Below are positions 48,019-57,043 of a DNA stretch of 64,000 nt, piece by piece. The notes under the pieces are model-generated. The model did no database searches. It was given only the letters and a program-made list of their open reading frames with translations, and had not been told where the DNA came from. The stretch lies in NCBI RefSeq assembly GCF_000379465.1, contig NZ_KB905381.1, forward strand, positions 124,001 to 188,000, given 5' to 3'. This DNA comes from Sciscionella marina DSM 45152. Its GTDB lineage: Bacteria; Actinomycetota; Actinomycetes; Mycobacteriales; Pseudonocardiaceae. The translations under genes were made by a program, and so were the position numbers. Numbering within the stretch: position 1 is the stretch's first letter; every line of letters begins with the position of its first letter.

Positions 48019-49070
48019 GCGGGTTCACTTCCTTCCCACGCCGCGCGGATGAGCGCGGCGAGGTTGTCGCCGGTGGCCTTGGTCGGATTGTCTTCGGGCA
48101 CGGCGGCGAGGATCGCCTCGACCGCCTCGGACAGGTCTGCCTCGGCGAGGCCTTGGTCCCGCAAGGCCGCCGGCGCGCCCAGCCGCGCGCGCAGCGCCTG
48201 CAACCCCGCGAGCGCGGTATCGGCGCCGAAGGCTTCGGCGAGCCGTCGGGCGGCTTCCGGCGCGTTCGGCGCGTTGAACGCCAGGACGTACGGCAACACG
48301 ACGGCATGCGTCTGTGCGTGCGGGAGGTTGTACTTTCCGCCGAGAACATGGCAGATCTTGTGGTGCAGCCCCGAACCGGCCGAGGCGAACGCCACCGCAG
48401 CCAGATAGGCGCCGTACAGCGCCTGCTCGCGACCGCCCACTCCGGACGGATCTCGCGTCACCTCGGGAAGCCCGGCGGCGAGGGCCCGCACGCCTTCGAC
48501 GGCCAGCGCCGCGTTGATCGGATCGGCTCGAGGTGCCCAGAGGCTGTCGACGCAGTGCGCGAGTGCGTTCAGCCCGGACGCCACGCTCATCTTCACCGGC
48601 AGGGTGAGCGTCAGGGACGCGTCGTAGACGATCGCGGCGGGCAGCACGCGCGGGTCGCGTCCGGTGGTCTTCACGGCGTTCTCGGTCAGACCCCAGACGT
48701 CGGTCGCCTCGGAACCGGCGTACGTCGTGGGCACGGCGATGATCGGCAGCCCGGTCGTCAGGGCGACCGCCTTGGCCAGCCCGGTTGCCGAGCCGCCGCC
48801 GACCGACACGATCGAGTCGGCCTGATGCGCCACGGCGGCAGCGCGGGCTCGTTCGGCCGCCTCGATCGGAACGTGCATCAGTACTTCGTGGTGCCGCGAT
48901 ACCACGGGCAGATCGGCCGACACTTCGTCGGCGAGCGTCCGCTCGGCCTCGGCGGCGATCACCATCACCTGCCGGGCGTCGAGTAGTTCCGCTTCCGCCC
49001 GCACACCGGCCGCCGCGGCGCCCGAAGCGAACCGGACCCGCTGCGGGAGCGTGGCATGGACGAACCGCAT
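48015..49070 (-). CDS. Maleylacetate reductase
   Basis: A 351-residue iron-containing-alcohol-dehydrogenase-family enzyme that reduces maleylacetate to 3-oxoadipate with NADH. The maleylacetate-reductase pattern is [20 protein letters not shown], then [20 protein letters not shown] and [20 protein letters not shown]. The metal-site helix is [20 protein letters not shown] followed by [19 protein letters not shown] 49070 shares its A with the TGA of the hydrolase gene upstream (TGATG); a GTG three bases earlier is less likely. The pathway then leads to succinate and acetyl-CoA through enzymes elsewhere. Confidence 0.92.
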   Translation of the reverse strand: MRFVHATLPQRVRFASGAAAAGVRAEAELLDARQVMVIAAEAERTLADEVSADLPVVSRHHEVLMHVPIEAAERARAAAVAHQADSIVSVGGGSATGLAKAVALTTGLPIIAVPTTYAGSEATDVWGLTENAVKTTGRDPRVLPAAIVYDASLTLTLPVKMSVASGLNALAHCVDSLWAPRADPINAALAVEGVRALAAGLPEVTRDPSGVGGREQALYGAYLAAVAFASAGSGLHHKICHVLGGKYNLPHAQTHAVVLPYVLAFNAPNAPEAARRLAEAFGADTALAGLQALRARLGAPAALRDQGLAEADLSEAVEAILAAVPEDNPTKATGDNLAALIRAAWEGSEPA

Positions 49071-50185
49071 CACATCACCTCGGCTGAATTCGGTTCCGGA
49101 GACTGCGCCGAGCCTGGCACTCGCGCTCCGGCGAACTGGTCAGCGAACCAGTCCGCCACATAGGCGGTGCGCTCCTGCGCGTGGTTGTAGATCGTGTGTT
49201 CTCCGTCGTCCCACACCCGCAGCGTGGCGTCGCGCGCGGCGTCGAGGAAGGGTTGCTGCTCCTCCGCGCGCACGATCGGGTCCGCTTCGCCGTGCAGTAC
49301 CAGCAACGGGCAGTGGATCCGGTCGGCGCCGGGGCGGAAGGCGATGCGGTCGAAATTGTCCTGGATCGCGTCCGGCTCGCTGGTGCCCAGCATGGCCGCG
49401 GCCTGTTCGGCGAATGTGCGGAACTGCAGGAGCCGGGGCTGGGCGGGAGCGGAGTTGACACACACCGCCGACACTCGGCGATCCGCGGCCGCGGTGGTCG
49501 CGGCATAGAGCCCGCCGAGGCTGTTTCCCCACAATCCGGCCTTCGGCGCCACCGCGAGCGCCCGGTCGACAAACGCCGAATAGGCGGCGCGCACGTCCAC
49601 GTCCAGCAGGATCTCGTGGCACATTCTGGTCTCCCCCTGTCCTGGTCCTTCGGCGAGCAGGACCGCCATGCCGCGCCGTAGCAGCGCGTCGGCCTGTGGC
49701 AGATACGCGGCTCCCCAGCCGCTCTGCCCGCCGAACACCACCACCGCGCCGATCGGTTCGGTGGCCGGTCGCAGCAGCCAGCCGTTCATCCGGCCGTGAC
49801 CGAACGGGATCTCCTCACGCTGCCACGGTGGATCGGCCAGGGCCGCGGCATTCCCGACCGCCTCGGCGAACGCCTCGTACAACGCGCGCTTACGCGCGTC
49901 GTCGAAGTTGAACGCCATCTGCGCGAACAAAAGGTCCGCGGCCGCCGCTCGATGGGCCGCGATCGCCGTCGCCACGTGCCCGTGGCGCTCCGCGGAGCGG
50001 GCACGCTCCAGCTGCGTCGTGGCAAGTTCCTCGGCGGCCTCGTCCCACGCGACGCCCTCCGCCGTGCGCCGCTGCATGGTAAGCACATCCGCGTAGTCGA
50101 CACCGTTGTCCAGCATTCGCGTCACCGGCATGGCGCGCCACAGCGCTTCGATCGGGGCGACGCCCGGGAGGCGGGTTTCGGTCAT
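49070..50185 (-). CDS. Alpha/beta hydrolase, 2,6-dihydroxypseudooxynicotine hydrolase-like
   Basis: A 371-residue hydrolase with a long helical N-domain (ERARSAERHGHVATAIAAHR, AAAADLLFAQMAFNFDDARK) ahead of the alpha/beta core. GAVVVFGGQSGWGAAYLPQA gives the oxyanion region and GLWGNSLGGLYAATTAAADR the nucleophile Ser. A late Asp and His are in LVLHGEADPIVRAEEQ and WDDGEHTIYNHAQER. This layout is that of the C-C hydrolase that splits 2,6-dihydroxypseudooxynicotine in nicotine-degrading Arthrobacter. It would cleave an acyl side chain from a dihydroxylated ring. Its stop overlaps the reductase ATG and its start overlaps the monooxygenase stop. Confidence 0.82.
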   Translation of the reverse strand: MTETRLPGVAPIEALWRAMPVTRMLDNGVDYADVLTMQRRTAEGVAWDEAAEELATTQLERARSAERHGHVATAIAAHRAAAADLLFAQMAFNFDDARKRALYEAFAEAVGNAAALADPPWQREEIPFGHGRMNGWLLRPATEPIGAVVVFGGQSGWGAAYLPQADALLRRGMAVLLAEGPGQGETRMCHEILLDVDVRAAYSAFVDRALAVAPKAGLWGNSLGGLYAATTAAADRRVSAVCVNSAPAQPRLLQFRTFAEQAAAMLGTSEPDAIQDNFDRIAFRPGADRIHCPLLVLHGEADPIVRAEEQQPFLDAARDATLRVWDDGEHTIYNHAQERTAYVADWFADQFAGARVPGSAQSPEPNSAEVM

Positions 50186-51783
50186 GTGTCAGCTCCCGTA
50201 GCGACTGCGGTCTGGGCGCCGGTCCGGCACAGTGGGATGCGCAACGCGTCCAGCGCCGCGGGCGCGTCCTCGGCTTTACCGGCCCAGTACAGGTGGAAAT
50301 CCGGCCGCGAGATGAAGGTATCCGCGGCGGTGTCGGCGAAATACCGGGCATACGTGCCTTCCACGTCTTCCACGCTGTCCGGTGTCCCCGGAGTCAGCGT
50401 CGCGACGGACATGTCGAGCGCGGTGAGCAACTCTTGTTGTTCGCCGCTGAGCCGCGCTCGCACATCGCGTGCGCTGACCAGATTGAAGCCGCCGCCGACG
50501 ACATCGTCGAACCGGCCGCTGACGGTGCCCGAGCCGACGACACCTTGCGGGGCAAGGGTTCCGGCCAGCGGCGACAGTTCGCCGTCGGGCGCGTGATGCA
50601 CCACCCCGCCGCTGATCGTCGGGAACGGGGGCATCGGCGGTACCTCTCCACGGCGGAACGCGGCGTCGCGTATGGCGGCGGCCTCGCGGTCCTTGAGGTT
50701 CGCGATCTTGCCGAGTTCGATCGCGCACTGCTGCACGACCTCGACGTGCGGACGCCGCTCGGCCTCGTATGTGTCCAGCAATGTCTCGTCGGCGAATCCG
50801 CGCAACACCAGATCGAGCTTCCAACTCAACGTAATGCTGTCACGCATGCCAGAGCAGGCGCCCTGCCCCATGTACGGGGGCATGGTGTGCGCGGCGTCCC
50901 CGGCGAGCAGCACACGGCCGCGCCGCCAGCTGAGCGCCGTCCGCGCGGAGAAGGTGTAGACGATCTGGCGGAGAATGCGGAGATCTTCCGGGCCCAGGCC
51001 GTGGCGTTGCCGCAGCCAGCGCCACGCCCAGTCGGCGGTTTCCATCTCACCAGGATCGTCACCTGGGCGAACACTGACCTCGAAGCGCTGCCGGAACTTG
51101 CCGATGGGCATGAACATGTTCGGCTGTTCCGGGTCGCAGAACTGGCGGCTCACCTGGAACTCCTGCCCCAGCGGATGCACGCATTCGGTGTCGACGTTGA
51201 GCCAGCAGTCCTCGACCCCCAGATCGACCTGCTCGATGCCCAGCGCGGTGCGGACGAAGCTGTTCGCACCGTCCGCGCCGACGACGTACCGCGCGGTGAC
51301 CGTCCGGTCCTCGGCTCCCGCTGACCACTGATCGTCCCGGTCGCGCCGCCATGGCCGGACGACCAGCCGGACACCGTCGGCATCCTGGTCGAGGGCAACC
51401 ACCCCGGTCCCCTGGTCGACCTGGACGTTCGGGCAGCGGCGGACCCGCTGGTCGATCGCGTCCTCGATGTGCGGCTGGTACATCGTGTAGTGCGCTGCGT
51501 ACCCGCTCGACTGTCCGGACCAGTCGACGGTCAGCAGCAGTTCGCCGGCGCCGTTGCGCCACTCGTAGGCCTCCGCTGCCGAGGCTTCGCGCAATGCCTG
51601 GTCGACATCGCCGGTGGACTGGATGATCCGCGCGGTCTCACCGTCGATGTGGGTCAGCCTCGGCAGCCCGTACAACGCGGGCCACCGCTCGAAGACCGCC
51701 ACCCGGTGCCCGGCCTTGCCCAGCGCCGAAGCCAGCACCAGTCCGGTCGGCCCGTATCCGACGACCACTACGTCGAAGTCCAT
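50182..51783 (-). CDS. FAD-dependent aromatic monooxygenase (MhpA/resorcinol hydroxylase-like)
   Basis: A 533-residue class A flavoprotein hydroxylase. The FAD motif is VVVVGYGPTGLVLASALGKA, the DG motif is YVVGADGANSFVRTALGIEQ, and the GD motif is GRVLLAGDAAHTMPPYMGQG with ACSGMRDSITLSWKLDLVLR. The C-terminal thioredoxin-like domain of the MhpA group follows (about residues 390-525). These enzymes hydroxylate phenols such as 3-(3-hydroxyphenyl)propionate or resorcinol. Here it heads the operon hydroxylase, C-C hydrolase, maleylacetate reductase and hydroxyquinol dioxygenase, so making hydroxyquinol (or its acyl derivative) is likely. ATG 51783 has AAGGAG 11 nt upstream, somewhat far. Confidence 0.9.
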   Translation of the reverse strand: MDFDVVVVGYGPTGLVLASALGKAGHRVAVFERWPALYGLPRLTHIDGETARIIQSTGDVDQALREASAAEAYEWRNGAGELLLTVDWSGQSSGYAAHYTMYQPHIEDAIDQRVRRCPNVQVDQGTGVVALDQDADGVRLVVRPWRRDRDDQWSAGAEDRTVTARYVVGADGANSFVRTALGIEQVDLGVEDCWLNVDTECVHPLGQEFQVSRQFCDPEQPNMFMPIGKFRQRFEVSVRPGDDPGEMETADWAWRWLRQRHGLGPEDLRILRQIVYTFSARTALSWRRGRVLLAGDAAHTMPPYMGQGACSGMRDSITLSWKLDLVLRGFADETLLDTYEAERRPHVEVVQQCAIELGKIANLKDREAAAIRDAAFRRGEVPPMPPFPTISGGVVHHAPDGELSPLAGTLAPQGVVGSGTVSGRFDDVVGGGFNLVSARDVRARLSGEQQELLTALDMSVATLTPGTPDSVEDVEGTYARYFADTAADTFISRPDFHLYWAGKAEDAPAALDALRIPLCRTGAQTAVATGADT

Positions 51784-51891
51784 TTCGCACCACGCTCCTT
51801 CGCGCTCGGTGAGTGGACTCTATGAACCCGCTGGACGAGTCGCGATCCGTTGCGCGACAAGACGATCCGGAATGCGACATCGGTCGGTACG

Positions 51892-52875
51892 TCAGGACGC
51901 GTCGCGAAGCGTCCGCGACGGGTTCGTCCCGTAGCGCCTCCGGTACAGACCCGCGAAACGCGGCACGTGCGTGAATCCCCAGCGCAGCGCCACCTCGGTC
52001 ACCGTGACGCTGCCAGGCTCGGCGGCGAGCAGCTCCTCGTGCGCACGTGCCAATCGCACCTGTTGCACGTATTCGTGGGGCGACGTGCCCAGCCCTGAAC
52101 GGAAATACCGCTGCAACGAGCGTGGCGTCGTGCGTACTGCGCGGGCCAGCTGTTCGACGCTCAGCTCGCCGGCCGGATCGTCCTCGATCAATTCCATCGC
52201 CCGCCGCATCGGCGTCGGTCGAGGCAGTGCCGCGGCGACGCGTTCCAGCTGCGGCGAGTAATTGTTGGGTTGAGCGAGCAGTAAACCTGTCATCAGCAGG
52301 TCCGCCCACGGACTCGCGCCGAGGGAGCGCTCGGCAAGGCTCCCCGGGTGATCGAGCTCCCGCAGCAGCGAGCGGACCGTCCGCACCCACGACCCGGCGG
52401 CGCCGCCACCGAGATCCATCTCGGGAGCGAAGCGGACAACAGCCGGAGCCGGGCGGCCGAGCAGCGTCTCCAGGTGTTCGGTCAGCGCTTGCCGCTCGAC
52501 GCGCACATGCAGCTGCCGGTAATCATCACTGAGCAGCATGTCCACTCGCGTGCGAGGTGAGATGACTGCCGCCCGCGTCTGATCGACGACCACTTCCTCC
52601 CTGCCGAAAGAGACCCGGTTCCGCCCGTGCAGGGCGAGGTTGATGTCGTAGTAATCCACCCGGTCGATCAACTGGACCCCGAGCTCGGTGCCGCGGTTGC
52701 GGCAGTACACCAGCGACACCGGACCCACCGAAACCTTCGACAGATCAGTGCGCACTCCGGACCGGCTCGGGGCGAGCGGGGTGAGTCGGTGCGGCGTGAG
52801 GAACTGGGACACCGAATGACGGAACTCGTCGAGATCCGGTGAACTCAACACCGCGAAGCGCTCCAGCACACCCAT
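51892..52875 (-). CDS. AraC-family transcriptional regulator
   Basis: A 327-residue AraC protein. The N-terminal cupin-like effector domain (SHRLTPLAPS-type start, then DYYDINLALHGRNRVSFGRE) resembles the ActR/AntR group found with aromatic catabolism. The C-terminal double helix-turn-helix reads LSVEQLARAVRTTPRSLQRY with FRSGLGTSPHEYVQQVRLAR, and VTEVALRWGFTHVPRFAGLY with RRRYGTNPSRTLRDA. It lies 108 nt upstream of the hydroxylase operon in the same direction and most likely activates it. ATG 52875 is preferred over GTG 52884 because GGAG lies just before it. Confidence 0.88.
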   Translation of the reverse strand: MGVLERFAVLSSPDLDEFRHSVSQFLTPHRLTPLAPSRSGVRTDLSKVSVGPVSLVYCRNRGTELGVQLIDRVDYYDINLALHGRNRVSFGREEVVVDQTRAAVISPRTRVDMLLSDDYRQLHVRVERQALTEHLETLLGRPAPAVVRFAPEMDLGGGAAGSWVRTVRSLLRELDHPGSLAERSLGASPWADLLMTGLLLAQPNNYSPQLERVAAALPRPTPMRRAMELIEDDPAGELSVEQLARAVRTTPRSLQRYFRSGLGTSPHEYVQQVRLARAHEELLAAEPGSVTVTEVALRWGFTHVPRFAGLYRRRYGTNPSRTLRDAS

Positions 52876-53014
52876 GGTCTCCACCTCTCAGCTTCGTCCA
52901 GGACGCGAATCTCCGGACAAGACATGACACCATGAGAACCAGTCGGGCGCACGGCTTCCGCCATCCGATCGGGGCGAGGGTTGTTGATCCACAACCGGCT
53001 TGACGGCGCGCCCG

Positions 53015-53277
53015 TCACTGTCGGTTCTCGGCAGGTTGCAGGTCGTCGGGGTCGTATTCGTAGATCCAGCCATTCGCGACCAGCGGGTCTTCCTCGGCGA
53101 ACGCGGCGTCGCGAGCCCGCTGTTGCGGGCCGTCGGGAAGGTGGTTGATCCGGGAGCGGCCGCGGCTGACGGTCTGGAGCCGGGTGGTGCGCGGAATGCG
53201 CAGTTCCTCGTAACGCTGGAGCGCCCCGCCGGGGTCGTCGAGGTTGTCGGCCAGGCAGCGGGCCAGTACGTCCCATC
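53015..53277 (-). pseudogene. FAD monooxygenase (salicylate hydroxylase-like), C-terminal remnant
   Basis: The minus frame ending at TGA 53015-53017 reads VLARCLADNLDDPGGALQRY then EELRIPRTTRLQTVSRGRSR, INHLPDGPQQRARDAAFAEE and a last WIYEYDPDDL. This is the usual C-terminus of 3-hydroxybenzoate/salicylate-type class A hydroxylases (YExxRxPRTxxVQxxSRxxG...fHLPDGpeQxxRD...WiYgYDa). About 85 residues are left. The FAD-binding N-terminal domains are gone; near 53278 the sequence changes to a different gene on the other strand. The gap 52876-53014 shows nothing. Confidence 0.65.
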
Positions 53278-53280
53278 GTC

Positions 53281-53613
53281 ACCATACTCGGTGACGGGTC
53301 TTCGCTCTATGGCATCCAAGGCCTGTGGAGCGCAGTCCCCTACCATATCGGGGCACTGTTCGTGGTGCTGTCCGACGGCGGCTACGCCATCATGGACCGG
53401 CTCGCCGAACAATCCGGTCAGGGCAAACAGCCGTGGGCGTCGTTCTCCGAGGTGAGCGTCGCCCGGATCGCGGCGGGGCCGGGTTGTCCGGTCCAGCGGA
53501 TCAGCGACCACACCGAGCTGACGACGACGCTCGCCGACCACCTGCCGGGGGCCGGACGAGCCCACAGGTGCTCGACAACGCGGGCCACCGCCGTCGATCC
53601 GCCCTACGGATAG
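53281..53613 (+). pseudogene. ThDP-dependent decarboxylase (benzoylformate decarboxylase-like), C-terminal remnant
   Basis: The + frame reads TILGDGSSLYGIQGLWSAVP, YHIGALFVVLSDGGYAIMDR then WASFSEVSVARIAAGPGCPV with QRISDHTELTTTLADHLPG. GDGS followed 25-30 residues later by the N-x-G-Y-like DGGY is the ThDP/Mg-binding motif of the acetohydroxyacid synthase/benzoylformate decarboxylase superfamily. About 100 residues of about 530 are left, and the last 15 are frameshifted. The 5' end is lost at the same junction as the FAD monooxygenase remnant, so a single deletion removed the front of both divergent genes. 53614-53780 holds nothing recognisable. Confidence 0.65.
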
Positions 53614-53781
53614 CGAAATGCTTTTCCGATTTACCCGACGCATCTGTCGGAAATGCCGCGGAATCATCATTCTCTCCCCGGAAGACGACCGGATGCGCTA
53701 CTGAATGCGACCGGTCGAGCGGGCTGAGTAGTTCCTTGTGTGGCAAGGAAAACGGTCGCTGACGCAGCGCTTCGATGATGT

Positions 53782-53800
53782 TAAGGTAAGCCTTACCTTA
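53782..53800. promoter_or_regulatory. Iron box (DtxR/IdeR/DmdR operator) for the siderophore operon
   Basis: TAAGGTAAGCCTTACCTTA is a perfect 19-bp palindrome with a single central C, matching the DtxR-family consensus TTAGGTTAGGCTAACCTAA at most conserved positions. It lies 15 nt upstream of the GTG of the entA-like gene, so Fe(II)-bound repressor would block the whole operon. Confidence 0.85.
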
Positions 53801-53815
53801 TTGGTTGGAGGATCT

Positions 53816-54556
53816 GTGACAGCCCTTGTGACCGGTGCCGCTCAGGGAATCGGTGCCGCGGTGGCGCGGGTACTGGCCGAGGACGGTTTCCTGGTCGCCG
53901 GTGTCGACCGGGATGCGCGCCGGTTGGCCACCGCGCTCGGTGAGGTGCCGGGCGCGGTGGCCTATCCCTTCGATCTCGCGGACACCGCGAATATTCCCGG
54001 ACTCGTGCAGCGGGTGGAGGCCGAACGGGGGCCGGTCTCGGTACTGGTGAACGTGGCCGGTGTGCTGCACACCGGAGCGGCGACCGAGCTGGACGTCGCC
54101 GGATGGCAGGCGATGTTCGCGGTGAACACCACCGCGGTGTATGCGCTCAGCATCGCGGTGGCGCGCGGGATGCGCGAGCGGGGTGACGGCGTGATCACCA
54201 CGGTGAGCTCGAACGCCGGCGGGGTGCCACGTGCGGGGATGGCGGGCTACGCCGCCTCGAAGGCCGCTGCCACGATGTTCACCAAATCGCTCGGGCTCGA
54301 ACTGGCCGAGTACGGAATCCGGTGCAATATCGTCGCTCCCGGTTCCACGGACACCCCGATGCTGCGTGCGATGCCCGGGCACGATCCGGCGCGGTTGATC
54401 GCAGGTGACGGTGCCACGTTCAAACCGGGCATCCCGCTCGGCAAGCTGGCCGCCGCGCGGGATGTCGCCGAGGCCGTGCGGTTTCTGGTCTCCCCGGGAG
54501 CGGGGCACATCACCATGCAGGAGCTGTACGTCGATGGGGGTGCCTCGCTGCGATGA
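53816..54556 (+). CDS. entA: 2,3-dihydro-2,3-dihydroxybenzoate dehydrogenase
   Basis: A 246-residue SDR that oxidises 2,3-dihydro-2,3-dihydroxybenzoate to 2,3-dihydroxybenzoate (DHB) with NAD. The nucleotide motif is [20 protein letters not shown], with Asp ending strand 2 (GVDRD). [20 protein letters not shown], the Ser in [20 protein letters not shown] and [20 protein letters not shown] give the active site. [20 protein letters not shown] is typical of EntA/DhbA. GTG 53816 is preceded by GGAGG. Its stop overlaps the next ATG (ATGA). The assignment is strengthened by the entE, entB and carrier genes behind it. Confidence 0.92.
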   Translation: MTALVTGAAQGIGAAVARVLAEDGFLVAGVDRDARRLATALGEVPGAVAYPFDLADTANIPGLVQRVEAERGPVSVLVNVAGVLHTGAATELDVAGWQAMFAVNTTAVYALSIAVARGMRERGDGVITTVSSNAGGVPRAGMAGYAASKAAATMFTKSLGLELAEYGIRCNIVAPGSTDTPMLRAMPGHDPARLIAGDGATFKPGIPLGKLAAARDVAEAVRFLVSPGAGHITMQELYVDGGASLR

Positions 54557-56166
54557 GCGATTTCCCAGGCTGGCCCCAGGAATTCGCGCACCGGTACCGG
54601 GAGGCCGGATACTGGCGGGGCGTCACTTTCGCGCAGATGCTCGAGGACAGTGCCCGGCGCCACCCGGACAACACCGCCGTGGTGGACCGGAACAGGCGGT
54701 GCAGCTACGCCGAACTGCGCGATGCGGCGCGTGCGGTCGCGGACGGGTTCCGCGCGCACGGGATCGGGCGCGGGGACCGGGTCGTCGTCCAGCTGCCGAA
54801 CATCGTGGAGTTCTTCGAGACGGTGTTCGCACTCTTCCACCTCGGGGCGCTGCCGGTGTTCGCGCTGCCCGCACACCGGCGCGCGGAGATCCAGTACTTC
54901 TGCGAGTTCACTCGGGCCGCCGGCTATGTGATCGCCGCGGAACACGAGCGGTTCGACTACGTCGCCCTCGCGGAATCGCTCGACCCGCGTCCGCAGGTGT
55001 TCGTGGTCGGCGATCCCGGCCCGTTCACCGCGTTCGAGCGGCTGCGCACGGCACCGGTGAGCGAACCGGACCCCCCGTATGCCGGCGATGTCGCCTTCCT
55101 GCAGCTTTCCGGGGGAAGCACCGGGGTGCCCAAACTGATCCCGCGCACTCATGACGACTACCTCTACAGTGTGCGGGCCAGCGTGCCACGGTGCGGGATC
55201 GATGCCGACTCGGTGATGCTGATCGCCCTGCCTGCCGCGCACAATTTCCCGCTCAGCTCTCCGGGATCACTCGGTGCCCTCTGTGCGGGGGCGACCGTGG
55301 TGCTCGCGGAGAATCCCGCGCCGGAAACGGTTTTCGCGCTGATCGAAGCCGAGCGCGTCACGATCACCGCCGCCGTTCCGCCGCTGGCCCAGGTGTGGCT
55401 GCAGGCGCTGCCGAACAGCACGCGCGATCTGTCCTCGCTGCGCGTGCTCCAGGTCGGCGGTGCGAAGTTCAGCGAGGTACTCGCCAGGCGGATCCGCCCC
55501 GAACTCGGCGCCACGCTGCAACAGGTGTTCGGGATGGCCGAGGGGTTGGTGAACTACACAAGTCTCACCGATCCGGAAGAGACCATCGTGACCACGCAAG
55601 GAAAACCGATATCTCCGGACGACGAGATCCGCATCGTGGACGCCGATGACCGCCCGGTCGGTGCTGGGGAGAGCGGGCACCTGCTCACCAGGGGCCCGTA
55701 CACCATCCGGGGCTATTACCGCGCCGATGCGCACAATGCGACGGCGTTCACCGCGGACGGCTTCTACCGGACCGGGGACCTGGTGCGCCGTGCGCCGGAC
55801 GGTTCGCTTGTCGTCGTCGGGCGCAGCAAGGAGCAGATCAACCGCGGCGGCGAGAAGATCGCCCCCGACGAGGTGGAGTCGCACCTGCTCGCGCATCCGG
55901 CCGTGCTGGACGCGGCGGTGATCGGGATACCGGACGAACATCTCGGCGAGCGCAGTATGGCGTTCGTGCTGCCCCGCGCCGGAGCCGAATGGCCGCGCCC
56001 GCTCGAGCTGCGCGGTCACCTGCGTGATCGTGCGCTTGCCGGGTACAAGCTCCCGGACCGGATCGAGGTCGTCGAACGATTCCCGCACACCGGGGTCGGC
56101 AAGATCAGCAAGGCCGAGCTCCGCAGGCTGATCGCCATCGAATTCGAGAACACGAAGGGGAACTGA
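54553..56166 (+). CDS. entE: 2,3-dihydroxybenzoate-AMP ligase
   Basis: A 537-residue stand-alone adenylation enzyme that activates DHB and loads it on the aryl carrier protein. Motifs are [20 protein letters not shown] (A3), [20 protein letters not shown] (an EntE/DhbE-typical pocket stretch with the Asn-Phe that holds the catechol acid), [20 protein letters not shown] (A5), and [20 protein letters not shown] (A7-A8). The catalytic lysine is in [15 protein letters not shown] (A10). Length is as in EntE and DhbE. ATG 54553 overlaps the entA stop, and the next gene starts directly after the stop. Confidence 0.95.
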   Translation: MSDFPGWPQEFAHRYREAGYWRGVTFAQMLEDSARRHPDNTAVVDRNRRCSYAELRDAARAVADGFRAHGIGRGDRVVVQLPNIVEFFETVFALFHLGALPVFALPAHRRAEIQYFCEFTRAAGYVIAAEHERFDYVALAESLDPRPQVFVVGDPGPFTAFERLRTAPVSEPDPPYAGDVAFLQLSGGSTGVPKLIPRTHDDYLYSVRASVPRCGIDADSVMLIALPAAHNFPLSSPGSLGALCAGATVVLAENPAPETVFALIEAERVTITAAVPPLAQVWLQALPNSTRDLSSLRVLQVGGAKFSEVLARRIRPELGATLQQVFGMAEGLVNYTSLTDPEETIVTTQGKPISPDDEIRIVDADDRPVGAGESGHLLTRGPYTIRGYYRADAHNATAFTADGFYRTGDLVRRAPDGSLVVVGRSKEQINRGGEKIAPDEVESHLLAHPAVLDAAVIGIPDEHLGERSMAFVLPRAGAEWPRPLELRGHLRDRALAGYKLPDRIEVVERFPHTGVGKISKAELRRLIAIEFENTKGN

Positions 56167-56814
56167 ATGTCGCTGCCCAGGATCGCGAGCTACGAACCGC
56201 CGAGCGAACTACCGGAGGCGAGAGTGCCGTGGCGGATCGAACCGGATCGCTGCGCGCTGCTGGTGCACGATATGCAGCGCTACTTCCTCGGCGCCTATGA
56301 GCAGGGTGCCGAACCGCTGCGCACCGTGGTGCCGAACATCGCGCGCTTGTGCGCACGGGCCCGGGAACGGGGAATCCCGGTGTACTATTCGGCCCAGCCG
56401 GGTGATCAGGAGCCGGAGGATCGCGGCATACAGACCGATTTCTGGGGAACCGGGATGCGTGGGATTCCCGAGCACCGCGACATCATCGAGGAGCTGACGC
56501 CCCGGGCGGGCGACCGGATACTCACCAAGTGGCGTTACAGCGCCTTCCAGCGCACCGCCCTGCGCGAATGGCTCACCATGGAGGGGCGCGATCAGCTGAT
56601 CGTCACCGGTGTGTACGCGCATCTCGGCTGCATGATGACCGCCTGCGAAGCCTATATGTCCGATGTGCAGCCGTTTCTGGTTGCCGATGCGGTGGCCGAC
56701 TTCTCCGCGGAGGAACACCGGATGGCGGTCGGTTATGTGGCCCGGCGCTGCGGGGTCGCGGTGCGCACCGGGGCCGCGCTGGATGCCTTCGCGCTGTGCC
56801 TGAGCGGGCGGTGA
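56167..56814 (+). CDS. entB: Isochorismatase (no fused carrier domain)
   Basis: A 215-residue isochorismatase that releases pyruvate from isochorismate to give 2,3-dihydro-2,3-dihydroxybenzoate. Features are ALLVHDMQRYFLGAYEQGAE (catalytic Asp), ILTKWRYSAFQRTALREWLT (Lys) and VTGVYAHLGCMMTACEAYMS, in which an EntB-type Gly-Cys pair is kept. EntB and DhbB are about 285-310 residues because an aryl carrier domain is fused at the C-terminus. Here the protein stops after the hydrolase domain, and the carrier is the next gene. ATG 56167 is adjacent to the entE stop. Confidence 0.94.
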   Translation: MSLPRIASYEPPSELPEARVPWRIEPDRCALLVHDMQRYFLGAYEQGAEPLRTVVPNIARLCARARERGIPVYYSAQPGDQEPEDRGIQTDFWGTGMRGIPEHRDIIEELTPRAGDRILTKWRYSAFQRTALREWLTMEGRDQLIVTGVYAHLGCMMTACEAYMSDVQPFLVADAVADFSAEEHRMAVGYVARRCGVAVRTGAALDAFALCLSGR

Positions 56815-56820
56815 TCACGG

Positions 56821-57039
56821 ATGGCGTTGTCCGCGGAACAGCTGCGCGCACAGGTGCTCGACACGCTCGGTCTCGGAACCGAAGAGGTCGGGGACACCGA
56901 TGATCTGCTCGAGCTCGGCCTGGACTCGATCCGGTTGATGAGCCTGGTCGAACGCTGGCGGGCCGATGGCGCCGATATCGGGTTCGTGGAACTGACGGAG
57001 GATCCCACGATCGCCGCATGGCAGCGGAAACTGGTCTAG
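56821..57039 (+). CDS. Free-standing aryl carrier protein
   Basis: A 72-residue acyl-carrier-type protein with the phosphopantetheine site LLELGLDSIRLMSLVERWRA (Ser36). It would carry DHB as a thioester from the ligase to the condensation domain of the NRPS. The sequence continues DGADIGFVELTEDPTIAAWQ, matching the end of the carrier domain of EntB/DhbB. It lies 6 nt after the isochorismatase and 4 nt before the NRPS, in the same order as the fused domains of EntB. A phosphopantetheinyl transferase is not in the window. Confidence 0.92.
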   Translation: MALSAEQLRAQVLDTLGLGTEEVGDTDDLLELGLDSIRLMSLVERWRADGADIGFVELTEDPTIAAWQRKLV

Positions 57040-57043
57040 GACG

